In this document: piece by piece, positions 1-5,931 of the stretch
How the letters are laid out: each line of letters starts with the position of its first letter
Numbering within the stretch: the first letter of the stretch is position 1
Source of the DNA: Synergistaceae bacterium
GTDB taxonomy: Bacteria > Synergistota > Synergistia > Synergistales > Synergistaceae
DNA length: 6,942 bases
Assembly (NCBI GenBank): GCA_028702015.1
Contig: JAQVPO010000070.1
Span: 1-6,942 of the forward strand
Direction: 5' to 3'
Notes under the pieces: model-generated
What the model was told of the DNA's origin: nothing
The model's database searches: none
Seen by the model: only the letters and a program-made list of their open reading frames with translations
Made by a program: the position numbers and the translations under genes

Positions 1-686
1 AAGTCGTCTTCCTTGCGGTAGGGTTCGAGACCACTGTTCCTGCTGCATGTCTGGCCGTTAAGAAAGCCAAAGAGGCAGGAATAACTAATTTTACGATCCT
101 CGGAGCAAACAAAACGATGCCTAATGCATATTTGGCGCTGAAAGACAGCGCAGATGCCTTCCTTTATCCGGGGCATGTAAATGCCATAGCCGGGACTGCT
201 GTGTGTGAACAGCTTTTGAATGAAGGAGTTTCAGGCGTTGTGACGGGATTCACGGCAAATGAACTGCTTACTGCTATTGCTGTTGTGCTTCAACGTGCAA
301 AAGATGGAAAACCCTTTTTCATGAACTGCTATCCGAGGGTAGTTAAACCGGAAGGCAATGTGCCTGCGCAGAAGCTGATGGAGCAGGTCATGGAACAGTG
401 TGATGCGGAGTGGCGGGGCCTTGGGGTGATAAAGGGCTCGGGATTGAAGCTTCGGGCAGCTTACAGTGATTTTGACGCCAGGCTGCGCTTCAGCCTTCCG
501 GTGATAAGGGGAAAGAGTAATCCTGCGTGCTGCTGCGGTGATGTCCTTCAGGGAAAATGCAGACCTTCTGACTGCAAGCTGTTTGGCAAAGGATGCACCC
601 CGCAGAATCCTGTAGGAGCATGTATGGTCTCCAACGAAGGAGCATGTTCAGCCTATTACCAATATGGAGGAAATTACAATGGATAA
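1..686 (+). CDS. hypD: HypD, [NiFe]-hydrogenase maturation protein (5'-truncated by window edge)
   Basis: HypD is the Fe-S scaffold that works with HypC and HypE to build the Fe(CN)2CO group of [NiFe] hydrogenases in the cytoplasm. The reading frame is open from base 3 and contributes about 227 residues; the family is usually about 360-370, so roughly the first third lies outside the window. A GFETT motif near bases 21-35 and a GANKTMPNAY-like stretch are typical. The C-terminal region has the family's dense cysteine pattern: CCCG at 528-539, then cysteines within GKCRPSDCKLFGKGCTP, and near the end GACMVSNEGAC. These match the [4Fe-4S] and redox cysteines of HypD. The TAA stop at 684-686 lies inside the start of hypE, so the two are translationally coupled. 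Other hyp genes are expected upstream. Assignment is secure; only the start is missing. Confidence 0.96.
   Translation, partial: VVFLAVGFETTVPAACLAVKKAKEAGITNFTILGANKTMPNAYLALKDSADAFLYPGHVNAIAGTAVCEQLLNEGVSGVVTGFTANELLTAIAVVLQRAKDGKPFFMNCYPRVVKPEGNVPAQKLMEQVMEQCDAEWRGLGVIKGSGLKLRAAYSDFDARLRFSLPVIRGKSNPACCCGDVLQGKCRPSDCKLFGKGCTPQNPVGACMVSNEGACSAYYQYGGNYNG
666..670 (+). promoter_or_regulatory. Ribosome binding site fixing the hypE start
   Basis: GGAGG lies inside the end of hypD, 8 nt before ATG 679. It makes 679 the start of hypE. The in-frame ATG at 664 overlaps this motif and has no Shine-Dalgarno sequence of its own. Confidence 0.8.
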
Positions 687-1683
687 GGTAGTTACACTTG
701 CTCACGGTGCCGGCGGAAAACAGACATCAGAGCTTATAGAACAGATCTTTAAAGCACATTTTTCCAATCCGGACCTTACTGCCGATGATGCTGCCGTGCT
801 TCCGGTTGAAGCTGGAAAAATCGCGTTTACAACAGATGGATTCATCGTCTCTCCCTATGAGTTCCCGGGCGGAAACATCGGAAAACTCAGTATATGCGGT
901 ACAGTCAATGATCTGTCCTGCATGGGAGCAAAGCCTATGTATATGTCATGCTCTTTTGTGATAGAAGAGGGATTTCCTATGGAAAAGCTGGAACATATCG
1001 CGGCTGCAATGGAAAAAACAGCCAGAGAGTCCGGAGTAAGGATCGTTGCCGGAGATACCAAGGTGGCGGGTAAGGGCCAGGTAGACAGTATTTTTATTAC
1101 CACTACGGGAATAGGCCGGATCATAGAGGGAGCCGGTACCTCAGGAAAAATGGCCAAACCAGGCGATGCTGTCATTGTGACCGGCGATATCGGCCGTCAT
1201 GGATGCGCAATACTGATCTCAAGGGATGAATTCGGTATCGACGCCGATGTAACGAGCGACTGCGCGCCTCTATGGGGTATAACCGAAAAAATGTTTGAGA
1301 TAACGAAGGACATCCATGTAATACGTGATGCGACCAGGGGCGGTGTCGGTACTGTATTATATGAAATTGCCGGGCAGAGCAACGTTGGGATAAGGCTTGA
1401 TGCAGAAAAAATACCTGTTGCGGGAGAAGTCTCCGGTGTCTGCGGGATGCTTGGGCTGGAACCGCTCTATCTTGCCTGTGAAGGAAGACTTGTAGTTTTT
1501 GTTCCAAAGGAAATTGCTCCGGCAGTCGTTGATGTGCTTCACGGATGCCCCTATTCTGAAAGTGCCGCAATTATCGGAGAAGTTACCTCCGACATGCCTG
1601 GTAAGGTAGTCATGAAAACCGCCATAGGATCAGAGACCCTTTTGCCTCAGCCGGGCGGAGAGCTGCTTCCGCGCATATGCTGA
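679..1683 (+). CDS. hypE: HypE, hydrogenase maturation carbamoyl dehydratase
   Basis: HypE accepts a carbamoyl group from HypF on its C-terminal cysteine, dehydrates it with ATP to a thiocyanate and passes cyanide to iron on HypC-HypD. The 334-residue protein has the usual family length. The N-terminus carries LAHGAGG (residues 7-13), followed by the DDAAVLP and TTDGF motifs of the AIRS/PurM-like ATP-binding fold. Next come FPGGNIGKL and CGTVNDLSCMGAKP, then AGDTKV, and a C-terminal AIRS domain containing RDATRGGVGTVLYE. The protein ends in LPRIC, so the required terminal cysteine (residue 334) is present and the enzyme looks functional. ATG 679 is preferred over the in-frame ATG 664 because GGAGG at 666-670 sits 8 nt upstream of it. 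It overlaps hypD by 8 bases. No convincing terminator follows within the next 90 bases. Confidence 0.97.
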   Translation: MDKVVTLAHGAGGKQTSELIEQIFKAHFSNPDLTADDAAVLPVEAGKIAFTTDGFIVSPYEFPGGNIGKLSICGTVNDLSCMGAKPMYMSCSFVIEEGFPMEKLEHIAAAMEKTARESGVRIVAGDTKVAGKGQVDSIFITTTGIGRIIEGAGTSGKMAKPGDAVIVTGDIGRHGCAILISRDEFGIDADVTSDCAPLWGITEKMFEITKDIHVIRDATRGGVGTVLYEIAGQSNVGIRLDAEKIPVAGEVSGVCGMLGLEPLYLACEGRLVVFVPKEIAPAVVDVLHGCPYSESAAIIGEVTSDMPGKVVMKTAIGSETLLPQPGGELLPRIC

Positions 1684-1773
1684 CGGGATTTTTCTTTTGA
1701 TCATTTTTGTACGATAATGCGATGCATATCGGAATTTCACATAAAACAAATATACTTTGAACCATCGTAATAT

Positions 1774-2418
1774 ATGCAGGGGGCAGTATCAAAAGACTGT
1801 TTCCTTTTTAATGGAGAGGGTAATGCTATCCGGCAAGCTGCCGGATGGCATTCCTGCAGTCATGAGGGGAAACTGCGCCTGTCATTGCATGTGCCAGCCG
1901 CATATGGTCTGTTTCTTACTGCCGTGCCCGCGTTTCTGTTCAGTGTCAAGGGCTGCAGTCAGATGTTTGTCCAGATCGTATTTGCGTTGTTTTATGCAGC
2001 GATCAGTCTTTCACAGGCTATAACAGGGCCTCTTTCGGATAGATTCGGAAGAGAACGGTTTATGATTCTGGGGCTTGCCATTGCCGCTTTCGGGATTGGA
2101 ATATTCCCTAATCTTGAAACTACTATGATAAGCATAGTTCTAACCATTGGCAGCCTTGGACTGGGAATATTCTATATATCTTCGATGACCTTTTTAAACA
2201 ATGCTGTCCCCAATTCGTTAAAGGGAACTATATCAGGGGCGTATTATCTTTTCTGGGGCGTCGGATATTTTGCCGGTCCGCTTGTAATAAGCAAGATCAG
2301 TGAAATCATGGGCAGCAATACCGGATTTTACACATTCTCCTGTATGCTGATGATTGAAGTTATAGTTCTTGCATCGGCATGCAGAAACAGGCTTAAAAGG
2401 GCTGATTGTAATAACTAA
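1774..2418 (+). pseudogene. MFS transporter remnant, C-terminal half only
   Basis: The protein-like part begins near base 1870 and reads as six transmembrane segments resembling TM7-TM12 of a major-facilitator transporter. Visible segments include YGLFLTAVPAFLF, IVFALFYAAISLSQAITG, FMILGLAIAAFGIGIF, ISIVLTIGSLGLGIFYIS, YYLFWGVGYFAGPLV and a final TM before a basic tail. The loop GPLSDRFGRERF is a motif-A-type sequence. A full MFS protein has about 400 residues; this frame has 214. Its first 30 or so residues (Cys, Trp and His rich, over a strong hairpin at 1824-1850) do not look like transporter sequence. ATG 1774 has no Shine-Dalgarno motif. Only about 190 bases separate the recognisable part from hypE, too few for the missing half, so an internal deletion is inferred. 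TTG 1885, with GAGGGG about 14 nt upstream, could make a six-TM protein of about 177 residues. Substrate unknown. Confidence 0.6.
1824..1850 (+). repeat. Strong hairpin in the 5' part of the MFS remnant
   Basis: ATCCGGCA (1828-1835) and TGCCGGAT (1839-1846) are perfect reverse complements around an AGC loop. The stem extends outward through one T-G wobble and three more pairs to 1824 and 1850, giving about 12 base pairs. No T-run follows, so it is not a normal intrinsic terminator. Its role is unknown. Confidence 0.6.
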
Positions 2419-2419
2419 A

Positions 2420-2467
2420 CTGCATATGCCAGAGAAGCCGTTGTGTAAGCAGAGATAACTTATGCAG
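2420..2467 (+). repeat. 7-bp inverted repeat after the MFS remnant
   Basis: CTGCATA (2420-2426) and TATGCAG (2461-2467) are perfect reverse complements 34 bases apart, followed by a T-rich stretch on the + strand (2469-2478). It could be a poor large-loop terminator for rightward transcription. The long loop makes this weak. Nothing else is apparent between 2419 and 2491. Confidence 0.25.
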
Positions 2468-2491
2468 CATTTTATTTTGATCTGATATCAA

Positions 2492-2524
2492 TAAAAAATC
2501 TCCGCGGGGATCCCTGCGGAGATT
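2492..2524 (-). terminator. Intrinsic terminator of the tRNA operon
   Basis: A 9-bp stem pairs 2497-2505 with 2516-2524 (AATCTCCGC with GCGGAGATT) and continues by a G-T wobble and two G-C pairs to a four-base loop. Reading leftward, it is followed at once by a run of T (the A-run at 2493-2498 on the + strand). It lies 10 bases past the 3' end of tRNA-Thr and is oriented to stop leftward transcripts. Confidence 0.88.
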
Positions 2525-2534
2525 ATGTTATCGC

Positions 2535-2610
2535 TGGAGCCGACTTCCGGACTCGAACCGGAGACCCCATCCTTACCATGGATGTGCTCTACCTGCTGAG
2601 CTAAGTCGGC
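2535..2610 (-). tRNA. tRNA-Thr (anticodon GGT)
   Basis: The reverse complement folds as a standard 76-nt tRNA. The acceptor stem pairs GCCGACT with AGTCGGC, the D-stem is GCTC/GAGC, and the anticodon stem CATCC/GGATG holds the loop ATGGTAA with anticodon GGT (+ strand 2575-2577). The T-arm is TCCGG TTCGAGT CCGGA. The CCA end is encoded (2535-2537), with T as discriminator base. It reads ACC and ACT codons. It is the second gene of a two-tRNA transcript. Confidence 0.96.
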
Positions 2611-2645
2611 GGCCGCATGCGGTAAGGGCATTCGGGCAAAAATAA

Positions 2646-2731
2646 TGGTGGTAGGAGCTGGATTTGAACCAGCGTAGGCTCTCGCCGACAGATTTACAGT
2701 CTGTTGCCTTTGACCACTCGGCCATCCTACC
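2646..2731 (-). tRNA. tRNA-Tyr (anticodon GTA)
   Basis: The reverse complement is an 86-nt class II tRNA. The acceptor stem is GGTAGGA with TCCTACC, and the anticodon stem ACAGA/TCTGT holds loop CTGTAAA with anticodon GTA (+ strand 2695-2697). A long variable arm (GGCGAGAGCC), as expected for bacterial tRNA-Tyr, and a T-arm with loop TTCAAAT follow. Discriminator A and CCA are encoded. It lies 35 bases upstream of tRNA-Thr on the same strand. Confidence 0.96.
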
Positions 2732-2771
2732 ACGCACATGAACCCGCAAAAGGCAGTATTCACGGGAGATT

Positions 2772-2799
2772 ATTCTACATTATATCCCCAGTTTGTCAA
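2772..2799 (-). promoter_or_regulatory. Sigma-70-type promoter for the tRNA-Tyr/tRNA-Thr transcript
   Basis: Reading leftward, a consensus -35 box TTGACA (2794-2799) is followed after 16 bp by TAGAAT (2772-2777), which matches the -10 consensus at five of six positions. Transcription would begin near 2764, about 33 nt before tRNA-Tyr. A TATAAT-like hexamer also overlaps the spacer but is too close to the -35 box. Confidence 0.7.
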
Positions 2800-2872
2800 G
2801 ACAGCAGTTGTGTCAATATAATTATTCAGTTGCTTGTCGTAGATAATAGGAGTATTTTTTTAGGACAAACTG
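2789..2872. repeat. Cluster of CAGTT-TGTC repeats
   Basis: Three similar words lie in one orientation: CAGTTTGTCAA (2789-2799), CAGTTGTGTCAA (2805-2816) and CAGTTGCTTGTCG (2827-2839). GACAAACTG at 2864-2872 is the exact reverse complement of the first nine bases of the first copy. The first copy contains the tRNA promoter -35 box, so part of the similarity may be promoter constraint. An operator role is speculative. Confidence 0.3.
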
Positions 2873-2919
2873 AGGTATATATTTGATTCTGCAAAAAATA
2901 TATATGTTCGAGCATATTT

Positions 2920-2948
2920 ATAACAAGCACTGTCTCATGTGATAGAAT
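2920..2948 (+). promoter_or_regulatory. Candidate extended -10 promoter of the B12 uptake operon
   Basis: TAGAAT (2943-2948) is directly preceded by TGA, giving an extended -10 (TGN) element. ATAACA (2920-2925) lies 17 bp upstream and matches four of six -35 consensus bases. A start near 2955 would place the whole riboswitch on the 5' leader. It is the best rightward candidate seen between the tRNA promoter and the riboswitch, but the AT-rich flank allows others. Confidence 0.45.
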
Positions 2949-3030
2949 ATGCGGACATGATGCTGGGACAGGAGAGTACAGTATGTGCTTCCTGCTTTTG
3001 CGAATCAGCTGATCGACAAAAAATGAATAT

Positions 3031-3118
3031 CTGCGTTTTTTTAGGGGGAATACGGTGCAAATCCGAAACGGCCCCGCCACTGTGACCCTTCAGGGGAAGT
3101 CAGGCGACCCAAAAAAGA
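3031..3118 (+). promoter_or_regulatory. Cobalamin riboswitch aptamer
   Basis: The leader carries the conserved core of the cobalamin riboswitch in order. These are GGGGGAATAC (3044-3053), the P5-type hairpin CGG-TGCAAAT-CCG (3053-3065), CGGCCCCGCCACTGTGA (3069-3085), a small CCC/GGG hairpin (3086-3096) and the B12 box AGTCAGGCGACCC (3098-3110). The variable region between CACTGTGA and AGTCAGG is only about a dozen bases, so this is a compact aptamer. The outer closing stem is not obvious; the T-run at 3036-3042 could pair with AAAAAA at 3111-3116. It lies upstream of a B12 importer and just before a terminator, so repression by cobalamin is inferred. The form of cobalamin bound cannot be read from sequence, and the outer boundaries are approximate. 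Confidence 0.93.
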
Positions 3119-3167
3119 ATGATGGATGTTATGCGTGGGCGTAGTTCATCCTCATTGTGAAATTTTT

Positions 3168-3193
3168 GAGGGGGCCGTCCGGCTCCTTTTTTT
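3168..3193 (+). terminator. Riboswitch-controlled intrinsic terminator
   Basis: GGGGCC and GGCTCC (3171-3176 with 3181-3186) form a hairpin with a four-base loop (GTCC), extended by an A-T pair and G-T wobbles, and followed by seven T (3187-3193). It lies between the aptamer and the btuF ribosome binding site, so it can act as the expression platform. The 5' arm is also complementary to bases 3068-3075 in the aptamer. Confidence 0.82.
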
Positions 3194-3205
3194 GTTGTCA
3201 TATAT

Positions 3206-3215
3206 GGAGAAGAGG
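3206..3215 (+). promoter_or_regulatory. Ribosome binding site fixing the TTG start of btuF
   Basis: The purine run GGAGAAGAGG, just past the terminator, ends 7 nt before TTG 3223. It supports that non-ATG codon as the start. Confidence 0.75.
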
Positions 3216-3222
3216 TATTATC

Positions 3223-4119
3223 TTGAAAAAGTCAGATCTCTTTATGTCGATAGTTTTTATTATTCTTATTATGCCAGCTATAGCGTGGGCTTCACCTGCA
3301 AGGATAATATCGCTGGCTCCTGTCGGGACTGAAATACTATTTGCGCTCGGACAGGGAGATCACATTATAGGTGTGACAAATTTCTGCGATTATCCCCCCG
3401 AAGCTGCAAAAAAAAGCAAGGTTGGTGATTTTGCGGCGATAAATTTTGAGAGCCTCATCTCCATGAGAACCGATCTGCTTCTTCTTCAGGATATCCACAT
3501 GCAGTTTACCCCTCAGCTGGATAAGCTTAAGATCCCCTACATCATAATGAAACAGAACAGTATTGACGAAATATGTGACTCCATTATAAGGCTGGGGAAA
3601 ATATGTTCTGCAGAAGGGAAAGCATCGAAGCTTGCCGCCGGTCTTCGTGCGGATGTAAAATTTGTTGCTTCAAAGGTAAAGGGCTTAAAAAAACCGAAAG
3701 TCCTGCTTTGTGTATCGCGTGAACTTTCCGAATACCAGATCAATAGTTTCTATGCCGCAGGCAGCAATAATTTTTACGGAGAGATCATTTCCCTTGCAGG
3801 CGGAGAAAATGCTGTAACGGAGAAAAGGATATCTTACCCGCAGGTGTCACTTGAAGGACTGATGAAAATCAACCCTGACGTGATAATAGATCTTGTCGGA
3901 GATAAAGTCTTCTATCACTCAAAAGACAGGATCGACAAGGATGTTATTTTCAATAAAAAGTATCTCAGAAGCCAATGGGAACGGAGTTCCCGGGTAAACG
4001 CCGTAAAAAACGGCAGGATATATATATTTGAGGGAACGGTTTATCTGAGGCCCGGGGCAAGATCCGGAAAGATACTCAGGTCATTCGCGAAAGCGATCCA
4101 TCCTGAGGTCAAATGGTGA
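3223..4119 (+). CDS. btuF: BtuF-like periplasmic cobalamin-binding protein of an ABC importer
   Basis: This is a helical-backbone metal-chelate binding protein (Peripla_BP_2 family) that would capture B12 in the periplasm and deliver it to BtuCD. The start is TTG 3223, giving 298 residues. The in-frame ATG 3157 would begin before the terminator hairpin and is not credible. From TTG the N-terminus is a clean signal peptide: MKK, a hydrophobic core SIVFIILIMPAI, then AWA with cleavage likely after residue 23. No lipobox cysteine is present, so the mature protein is probably soluble. RIISLAPVGTEILFALG (27-43), GVTNFCDYPPEA, KVGDF and a second lobe with SLEGLMKINPDVII follow the family pattern. 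Relatives bind siderophores or haem; B12 is chosen because of the upstream cobalamin riboswitch. The TGA stop overlaps the btuD start. Confidence 0.9.
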   Translation: MKKSDLFMSIVFIILIMPAIAWASPARIISLAPVGTEILFALGQGDHIIGVTNFCDYPPEAAKKSKVGDFAAINFESLISMRTDLLLLQDIHMQFTPQLDKLKIPYIIMKQNSIDEICDSIIRLGKICSAEGKASKLAAGLRADVKFVASKVKGLKKPKVLLCVSRELSEYQINSFYAAGSNNFYGEIISLAGGENAVTEKRISYPQVSLEGLMKINPDVIIDLVGDKVFYHSKDRIDKDVIFNKKYLRSQWERSSRVNAVKNGRIYIFEGTVYLRPGARSGKILRSFAKAIHPEVKW

Positions 4120-4910
4120 GCAGCGATATGTTTCTTGACATAGAAAACCTTTCGCTTGAGCTTGGAGGCGTCCGGATACTTGAAAACATATCTTTTTCCC
4201 TGGACAGGGGGAAGTATCTCGGCATAATCGGACCTAACGGTGCGGGCAAAAGCTCTCTGCTTAAGTGTCTTGGCCGGCTGCAGAAAAATTATTCAGGCAG
4301 GGTTTTGCTGGAAGGCAATAGTATTTCTTCAATGCCCGAACGTGCTGTAGCGAGGAGAATAGCCTGGGTGCATCAGACAGGATCTGATTCCCTCCCGTTT
4401 ACAGTAAGAGAGTTTGCCCTGATGTCACGCTATCCATGGCAGAAAGCCATAGGAGGAGAAACATTGGAGGACATGGAGATAATTGACCGGTCTCTTGAAA
4501 CGGCAGGAGTCGCTGATATCGGAGACCGTCAGCTGAACAGTCTGAGCGGAGGGGAACGCCAGAAGGCACTGATAGCTGCTGCGCTTGCCCAAAGTACGGA
4601 CATTCTTTTTCTGGATGAACCAACCAGCTTTTTGGATTACAGGCATCAGGTGGAGACGCTCGAACTTGTTGAGAGAGTAAACAGAGAACAGGGAATTACG
4701 ATACTTCTCGTTACGCATGATATCAATCTGGCTCTTCACGGAGCCGATGAGATCCTGGCGATCAAACGCGGACGAACTGCCTGGAAGGGAAAAAGCGAAG
4801 ATCTGCATCATAAGGAACTTCTTTCGGAAATATTCGACACAGAGTTTGAAAGTTTCGTCTCAAATGGACAGAAAATACCTTATGTAGCGCCAAGGGGGCT
4901 TGTCAGATGA
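4113..4910 (+). CDS. btuD: BtuD-like ABC transporter ATPase
   Basis: This is the cytoplasmic ATPase that powers B12 import through BtuC. All catalytic motifs are intact in the 265 residues: Walker A GPNGAGKSS (40-48), Q-loop Gln88, signature LSGGE (144-148), Walker B ILFLDE (164-169) with Glu169, D-loop SFLD (172-175) and the switch His202 in THD. ATG 4113 overlaps the end of btuF by 7 bases. GAGG at 4105-4108 lies only 4 nt before it. GTG 4116, or ATG 4128 (MFLDIENLS, the usual family beginning, with GGTGAG 7 nt upstream), are real alternatives that shorten the protein by one or five residues. The stop overlaps btuC by ATGA. The family also includes iron-siderophore ATPases; the riboswitch supports B12. 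Confidence 0.93.
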   Translation: MVSSDMFLDIENLSLELGGVRILENISFSLDRGKYLGIIGPNGAGKSSLLKCLGRLQKNYSGRVLLEGNSISSMPERAVARRIAWVHQTGSDSLPFTVREFALMSRYPWQKAIGGETLEDMEIIDRSLETAGVADIGDRQLNSLSGGERQKALIAAALAQSTDILFLDEPTSFLDYRHQVETLELVERVNREQGITILLVTHDINLALHGADEILAIKRGRTAWKGKSEDLHHKELLSEIFDTEFESFVSNGQKIPYVAPRGLVR

Positions 4911-5890
4911 AGCGTTTAGCTCTGCCTGCTCTTGCTCTCTTTTCCATGGCTGTGATCATAGCTGCGCCTTTTATCGGTATGCAGCAGATAAGCTTTGCAG
5001 AGTTCCTCAGCGGGAGTGATATGAATATTGCCAGAATAATGTGGGATTTACGCATTCCGCGTGTCCTGCTTGGCTGGATAACCGGTGCAACTCTGGCACT
5101 GTGCGGACTGATCTTCCAGGCGCTTTTCAGAAACCCGCTTGCTTCTCCTGACATGCTGGGAGTTTCCACTGGGGCAGCGTTCGGTGCAGTTTTATATATC
5201 AGGACAGGAATAGTCTTTTCATTTCTGGGTCTAATCTCAGGTCTTTCCCTGGCGGCTTTTGCCGGGGCACTCGCCGCGACTTTTGCGATATATGCGGCAG
5301 GAAACCTGCGGCGCGGCGGCATGTCGGAGGCGACGCTTCTTCTTGCGGGAGTCGCTATGAGTTTTCTTTTCGGAAGCCTTAATATGATAATACAGTTCAC
5401 TGGCGGCTATGTAGATACGTTCAGGATGATGCGCTGGTCTATGGGGGGTATTCAGGCTGTGGGCTTTGCTCCTATAATTGCTACGCTCCCGGCACTTGCT
5501 GTTATCTTTGCTGTGGCTTTTGTTGCTGCCCCTGAGCTGAATTTGTTTGTCTGCGGAGAAGACATTGCGGCGAGCCGCGGCGTATCGGTAGCAAAGCTCA
5601 GGAGGTTTCTTTTCTTCTCTGTATCCATAGTGATAGGCATCAATGTTGCAACCTGCGGGCCGATAGGATTTGTCGGACTCCTTGGACCTCATATATGCAG
5701 AAAAATGGTTGGAACGACAGACCATAGAAAGCTTGCAGTGGCCTCGCTCTTTTTTGGAGGAGCCTTTCTTGTGATGTGCGATACAGCTGCCAGGATGCTC
5801 TGGGCTCCGGCGGAAGTTCCTGTTGGTGTCCTTACTTACTGTATTGGGTCTATCTTCTTCCTATGGCTACTTGTAAGAGGAAAACGCTAA
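4907..5890 (+). CDS. btuC: BtuC-like FecCD-family permease
   Basis: This is the inner-membrane channel of the B12 importer, normally a homodimer with about ten transmembrane helices per subunit. The 327-residue length is close to that of E. coli BtuC. Family landmarks are RIPRVLLGW (49-57), QALFRNPLASPDMLGVSTGA (71-90), GEDIAASRGVSV (217-228, the region expected to contact the ATPase), GPIGFVGLLGPH (251-262) and a C-terminal EVPVGVLTYCIG. The long hydrophobic stretches are uninterrupted and no defect is seen. ATG 4907 overlaps the btuD stop in an ATGA junction, and AAGGGGG at 4892-4898 lies 8 nt before it, so coupled translation and matched expression are likely. Only one permease gene is present, as expected for a homodimeric channel. 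Confidence 0.93.
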   Translation: MKRLALPALALFSMAVIIAAPFIGMQQISFAEFLSGSDMNIARIMWDLRIPRVLLGWITGATLALCGLIFQALFRNPLASPDMLGVSTGAAFGAVLYIRTGIVFSFLGLISGLSLAAFAGALAATFAIYAAGNLRRGGMSEATLLLAGVAMSFLFGSLNMIIQFTGGYVDTFRMMRWSMGGIQAVGFAPIIATLPALAVIFAVAFVAAPELNLFVCGEDIAASRGVSVAKLRRFLFFSVSIVIGINVATCGPIGFVGLLGPHICRKMVGTTDHRKLAVASLFFGGAFLVMCDTAARMLWAPAEVPVGVLTYCIGSIFFLWLLVRGKR

Positions 5891-5917
5891 ATATTGATTA
5901 TAGGTATATAAAAAGAC

Positions 5918-5923
5918 AGGAGA
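5918..5923 (+). promoter_or_regulatory. Ribosome binding site fixing the TTG start of exbB
   Basis: AGGAGA lies 8 nt before TTG 5932. The next in-frame ATG (5944) is 20 nt from the motif, too far, so TTG is preferred. Confidence 0.7.
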
Positions 5924-5931
5924 GATCGTAA

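Noticed and set aside
664..678. hypE beginning at ATG 664
   Set aside because: This ATG overlaps the GGAGG that is ideally spaced for ATG 679, and MDKVVTLAHGAGG is the normal beginning of HypE.
1655..1672. GCGGA/TCCGC stem at the end of hypE as a terminator
   Set aside because: The stem is only 5 bp, lies inside the coding sequence, and the T-rich stretch begins more than 15 bases later.
1757..2023. 88-residue + strand frame overlapping the MFS remnant
   Set aside because: It is Cys/Arg rich, resembles nothing, and runs out of frame with the clear transmembrane segments.
2488..2763. 91-residue - strand reading frame
   Set aside because: It runs through both tRNA genes and the terminator, so it is a chance frame over RNA genes.
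2811..2816. Second TTGACA on the - strand as a further tRNA promoter
   Set aside because: No -10 box lies at 16-18 bp; the nearest TATAAT-like hexamer is 26 bp away.
3157..3222. Longer btuF beginning at ATG 3157
   Set aside because: It starts before the riboswitch terminator hairpin, would put that hairpin inside the gene, has no ribosome binding site and buries the signal peptide.
4903..5400. Long - strand frames opposite btuC (also 5237-5725) and opposite btuD (4425-4811)
   Set aside because: They are antisense shadows of strongly conserved coding sequence, with no recognisable motifs or ribosome binding sites.
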